Below, in pieces: positions 15,327 through 16,093 of a stretch of DNA of 16,093 bases. The notes beneath the pieces are model-generated. The model worked only from the letters and a program-made list of their open reading frames with translations, made no database searches and had not been told where the DNA came from. Source of the DNA: Flavobacteriales bacterium UBA852 (GTDB lineage Bacteria; Bacteroidota; Bacteroidia; Flavobacteriales_E; Vicingaceae); NCBI GenBank assembly GCA_002295925.1, contig DBGO01000004.1:1-16093 (forward strand). The letters are read 5' to 3'. Position numbers and translations under genes: made by a program. How positions within the stretch are numbered: position 1 is the stretch's first letter; every line of letters starts with the position of its first letter.

Positions 15327-15863
15327 TTAACAAGAAAAATGATTTGGTATAAAGAGTTCTTTGTGTTTGTAGTTTACAAAAAAAGGCTTCAACATTTTAA
15401 TGATTTGTAAAAAGTACTCACAATCAATTTTCTCTATATTCTCTCTAAGAATAAAATATACACTTCTAAATCCTAAAAGATACCTGGAACCATTAGTACT
15501 TATGTTATTTCGTTGATTAATTAAATATTCTGTCAATTCAGACTTCCCAGATATATTTTTTGCTCCGAAATTTAATTTGTAGTATTCAAATTGTGAAGGT
15601 GTAACATCTAAATCTATAGTGAGTTTAATCGCTACATTATAGAATGATTTAACTAATTCAATGTTCATTGTAGGATTATCAACCTCAAAGTGTGAGGTTT
15701 CATAGAGTTTTGAAATTAAAGATAACAGGTGTAACTTATACAAATCAAAAGAGTTGGTTTTGTTGCTGTCAGTAGAAATATTGTTTTTACTTAAAACATT
15801 CAAATTAAGTACATTAATTGAAACAAAACTATTTTCAAAACTTCCAAGTTTAAAATTTATCAT
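15327..15863 (-). CDS. Hypothetical protein upstream of SIR2-HerA
   Basis: A 178-residue protein (start chosen at the ATG at 15863) that I do not recognise. It looks globular and mostly helical in its second half (for example LGFRSVYFILRENIEKID), with no signal peptide, membrane helix or catalytic motif. The open frame extends upstream to a TTG at 15905, but that TTG lies inside a perfect TATATTTG promoter box, so the ATG is preferred. It is 137 bp upstream of sir2 on the same strand and has the AT-rich composition of that module. It may be a third component of the defence locus, an antitoxin-like regulator, or unrelated cargo. Confidence 0.6.
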   Translation of the reverse strand: MINFKLGSFENSFVSINVLNLNVLSKNNISTDSNKTNSFDLYKLHLLSLISKLYETSHFEVDNPTMNIELVKSFYNVAIKLTIDLDVTPSQFEYYKLNFGAKNISGKSELTEYLINQRNNISTNGSRYLLGFRSVYFILRENIEKIDCEYFLQIIKMLKPFFVNYKHKELFIPNHFSC

Positions 15864-15902
15864 ATCATTAAAATAAAATGGTTTATAAATTGTCCTAACA
15901 GT

Positions 15903-15925
15903 CAAATATATAAAAAATATTTAAA
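15903..15925 (-). promoter_or_regulatory. Putative promoter of the gene upstream of SIR2-HerA
   Basis: TATATTTG on the - strand (15910-15903) matches the TAnnTTTG box exactly. No TTG is found at the expected -33 distance. The AT-rich stretch just upstream repeats that of the promoter at 11199-11227 almost base for base over about 24 positions. Confidence 0.45.
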
Positions 15926-15954
15926 ATGATTGCATAGTGAGAAGCTTCAAATTA

Positions 15955-16092
15955 TCACCCCCTCATCTCATCTTGCAGTAAGTCTTCATCGAGTTCGGAG
16001 CGTTGAATAACAGGGTACACTTTACGCGGACTTCCGTTTTTAATGCGTTTAGAGATTGGCCGACCATATCCGAGTTTATCCATGGCTTGTGA
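15955..16092 (-). CDS. C-terminal end of a CDS running off the window (partial, unknown)
   Basis: The last 45 codons of a - strand gene, reading from SQAMDKLGYGRPISKR and including KVYPVIQRSELDED, ending RG and TGA at 15955-15957. The 5' part is outside the window. No family was recognised. Its codons are clearly GC-richer than the adjoining SIR2-HerA module (for example CGG, CTC, GAC, CTG), suggesting chromosomal backbone or another element. Its RSELDEDL segment is the intact counterpart of the decayed repeats at 9041 and 11253. Confidence 0.6.
   Translation of the reverse strand, partial: SQAMDKLGYGRPISKRIKNGSPRKVYPVIQRSELDEDLLQDEMRG
15977..16008. repeat. Module-boundary direct repeat, copy A (inside a coding 3' end)
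   Basis: The core cttcatcgagtt (15984-15995) matches copy B with one change and copy C with three, and a GAAT lies at the same offset in all three. This copy encodes R-S-E-L-D-E-D-L of the partial CDS; copies B and C read T-S-K-L-N-E-D-L and N-S-K-L-N-E-N-L in the same orientation. It marks the outer edge of the SIR2-HerA module. Confidence 0.45.
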
Positions 16093-16093
16093 A

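Overview
The window is an accessory (defence-island) stretch from a low-GC bacterium, most likely a member of the Bacteroidota. The evidence is several matches to the Bacteroidota -7 promoter box TAnnTTTG (111-118, 11199-11206, 15903-15910), the lack of strong Shine-Dalgarno sequences, and AT-rich spacers of the kind usual in that phylum. No rRNA, tRNA, CRISPR array or transposase gene was seen.

Left half (1-9125, + strand): a type I restriction-modification operon in the order hsdR, AlbA_2/HATPase protein, AbiJ_NTD3/Abi_C-like protein, hsdS, hsdM. HsdR cuts and translocates DNA, HsdS reads the target with two TRDs, and HsdM methylates adenine. The two inserted genes have architectures typical of regulators or abortive-infection proteins. 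Between them, 4810-5122 holds a degenerate tandem repeat of about 87 bp, each unit built around a dyad with a ~30-nt loop.

Middle (9041-11286, - strand): a small module of a five-helix membrane protein translationally coupled (TAATG) to a PD-(D/E)XK nuclease, followed by a short gene that appears frameshifted in an A-tract.

Right (11253-16008, - strand): a SIR2-HerA anti-phage pair (SIR2 NADase-type effector, then HerA hexameric ATPase, 2 bp apart), with an orphan gene upstream and a putative DNA-binding gene downstream. The window ends in the 3' end of a more GC-rich CDS (15955-16092).

The most interesting non-gene signal is a short degenerate direct repeat at 9041-9074, 11253-11286 and 15977-16008. 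It reads on the - strand as S-(K/E)-L-(N/D)-E-(D/N)-L and brackets both - strand modules. The two modules also start with almost identical promoter sequences. This suggests cassette-like insertion of defence modules at, or duplication of, the 3' end of one gene.
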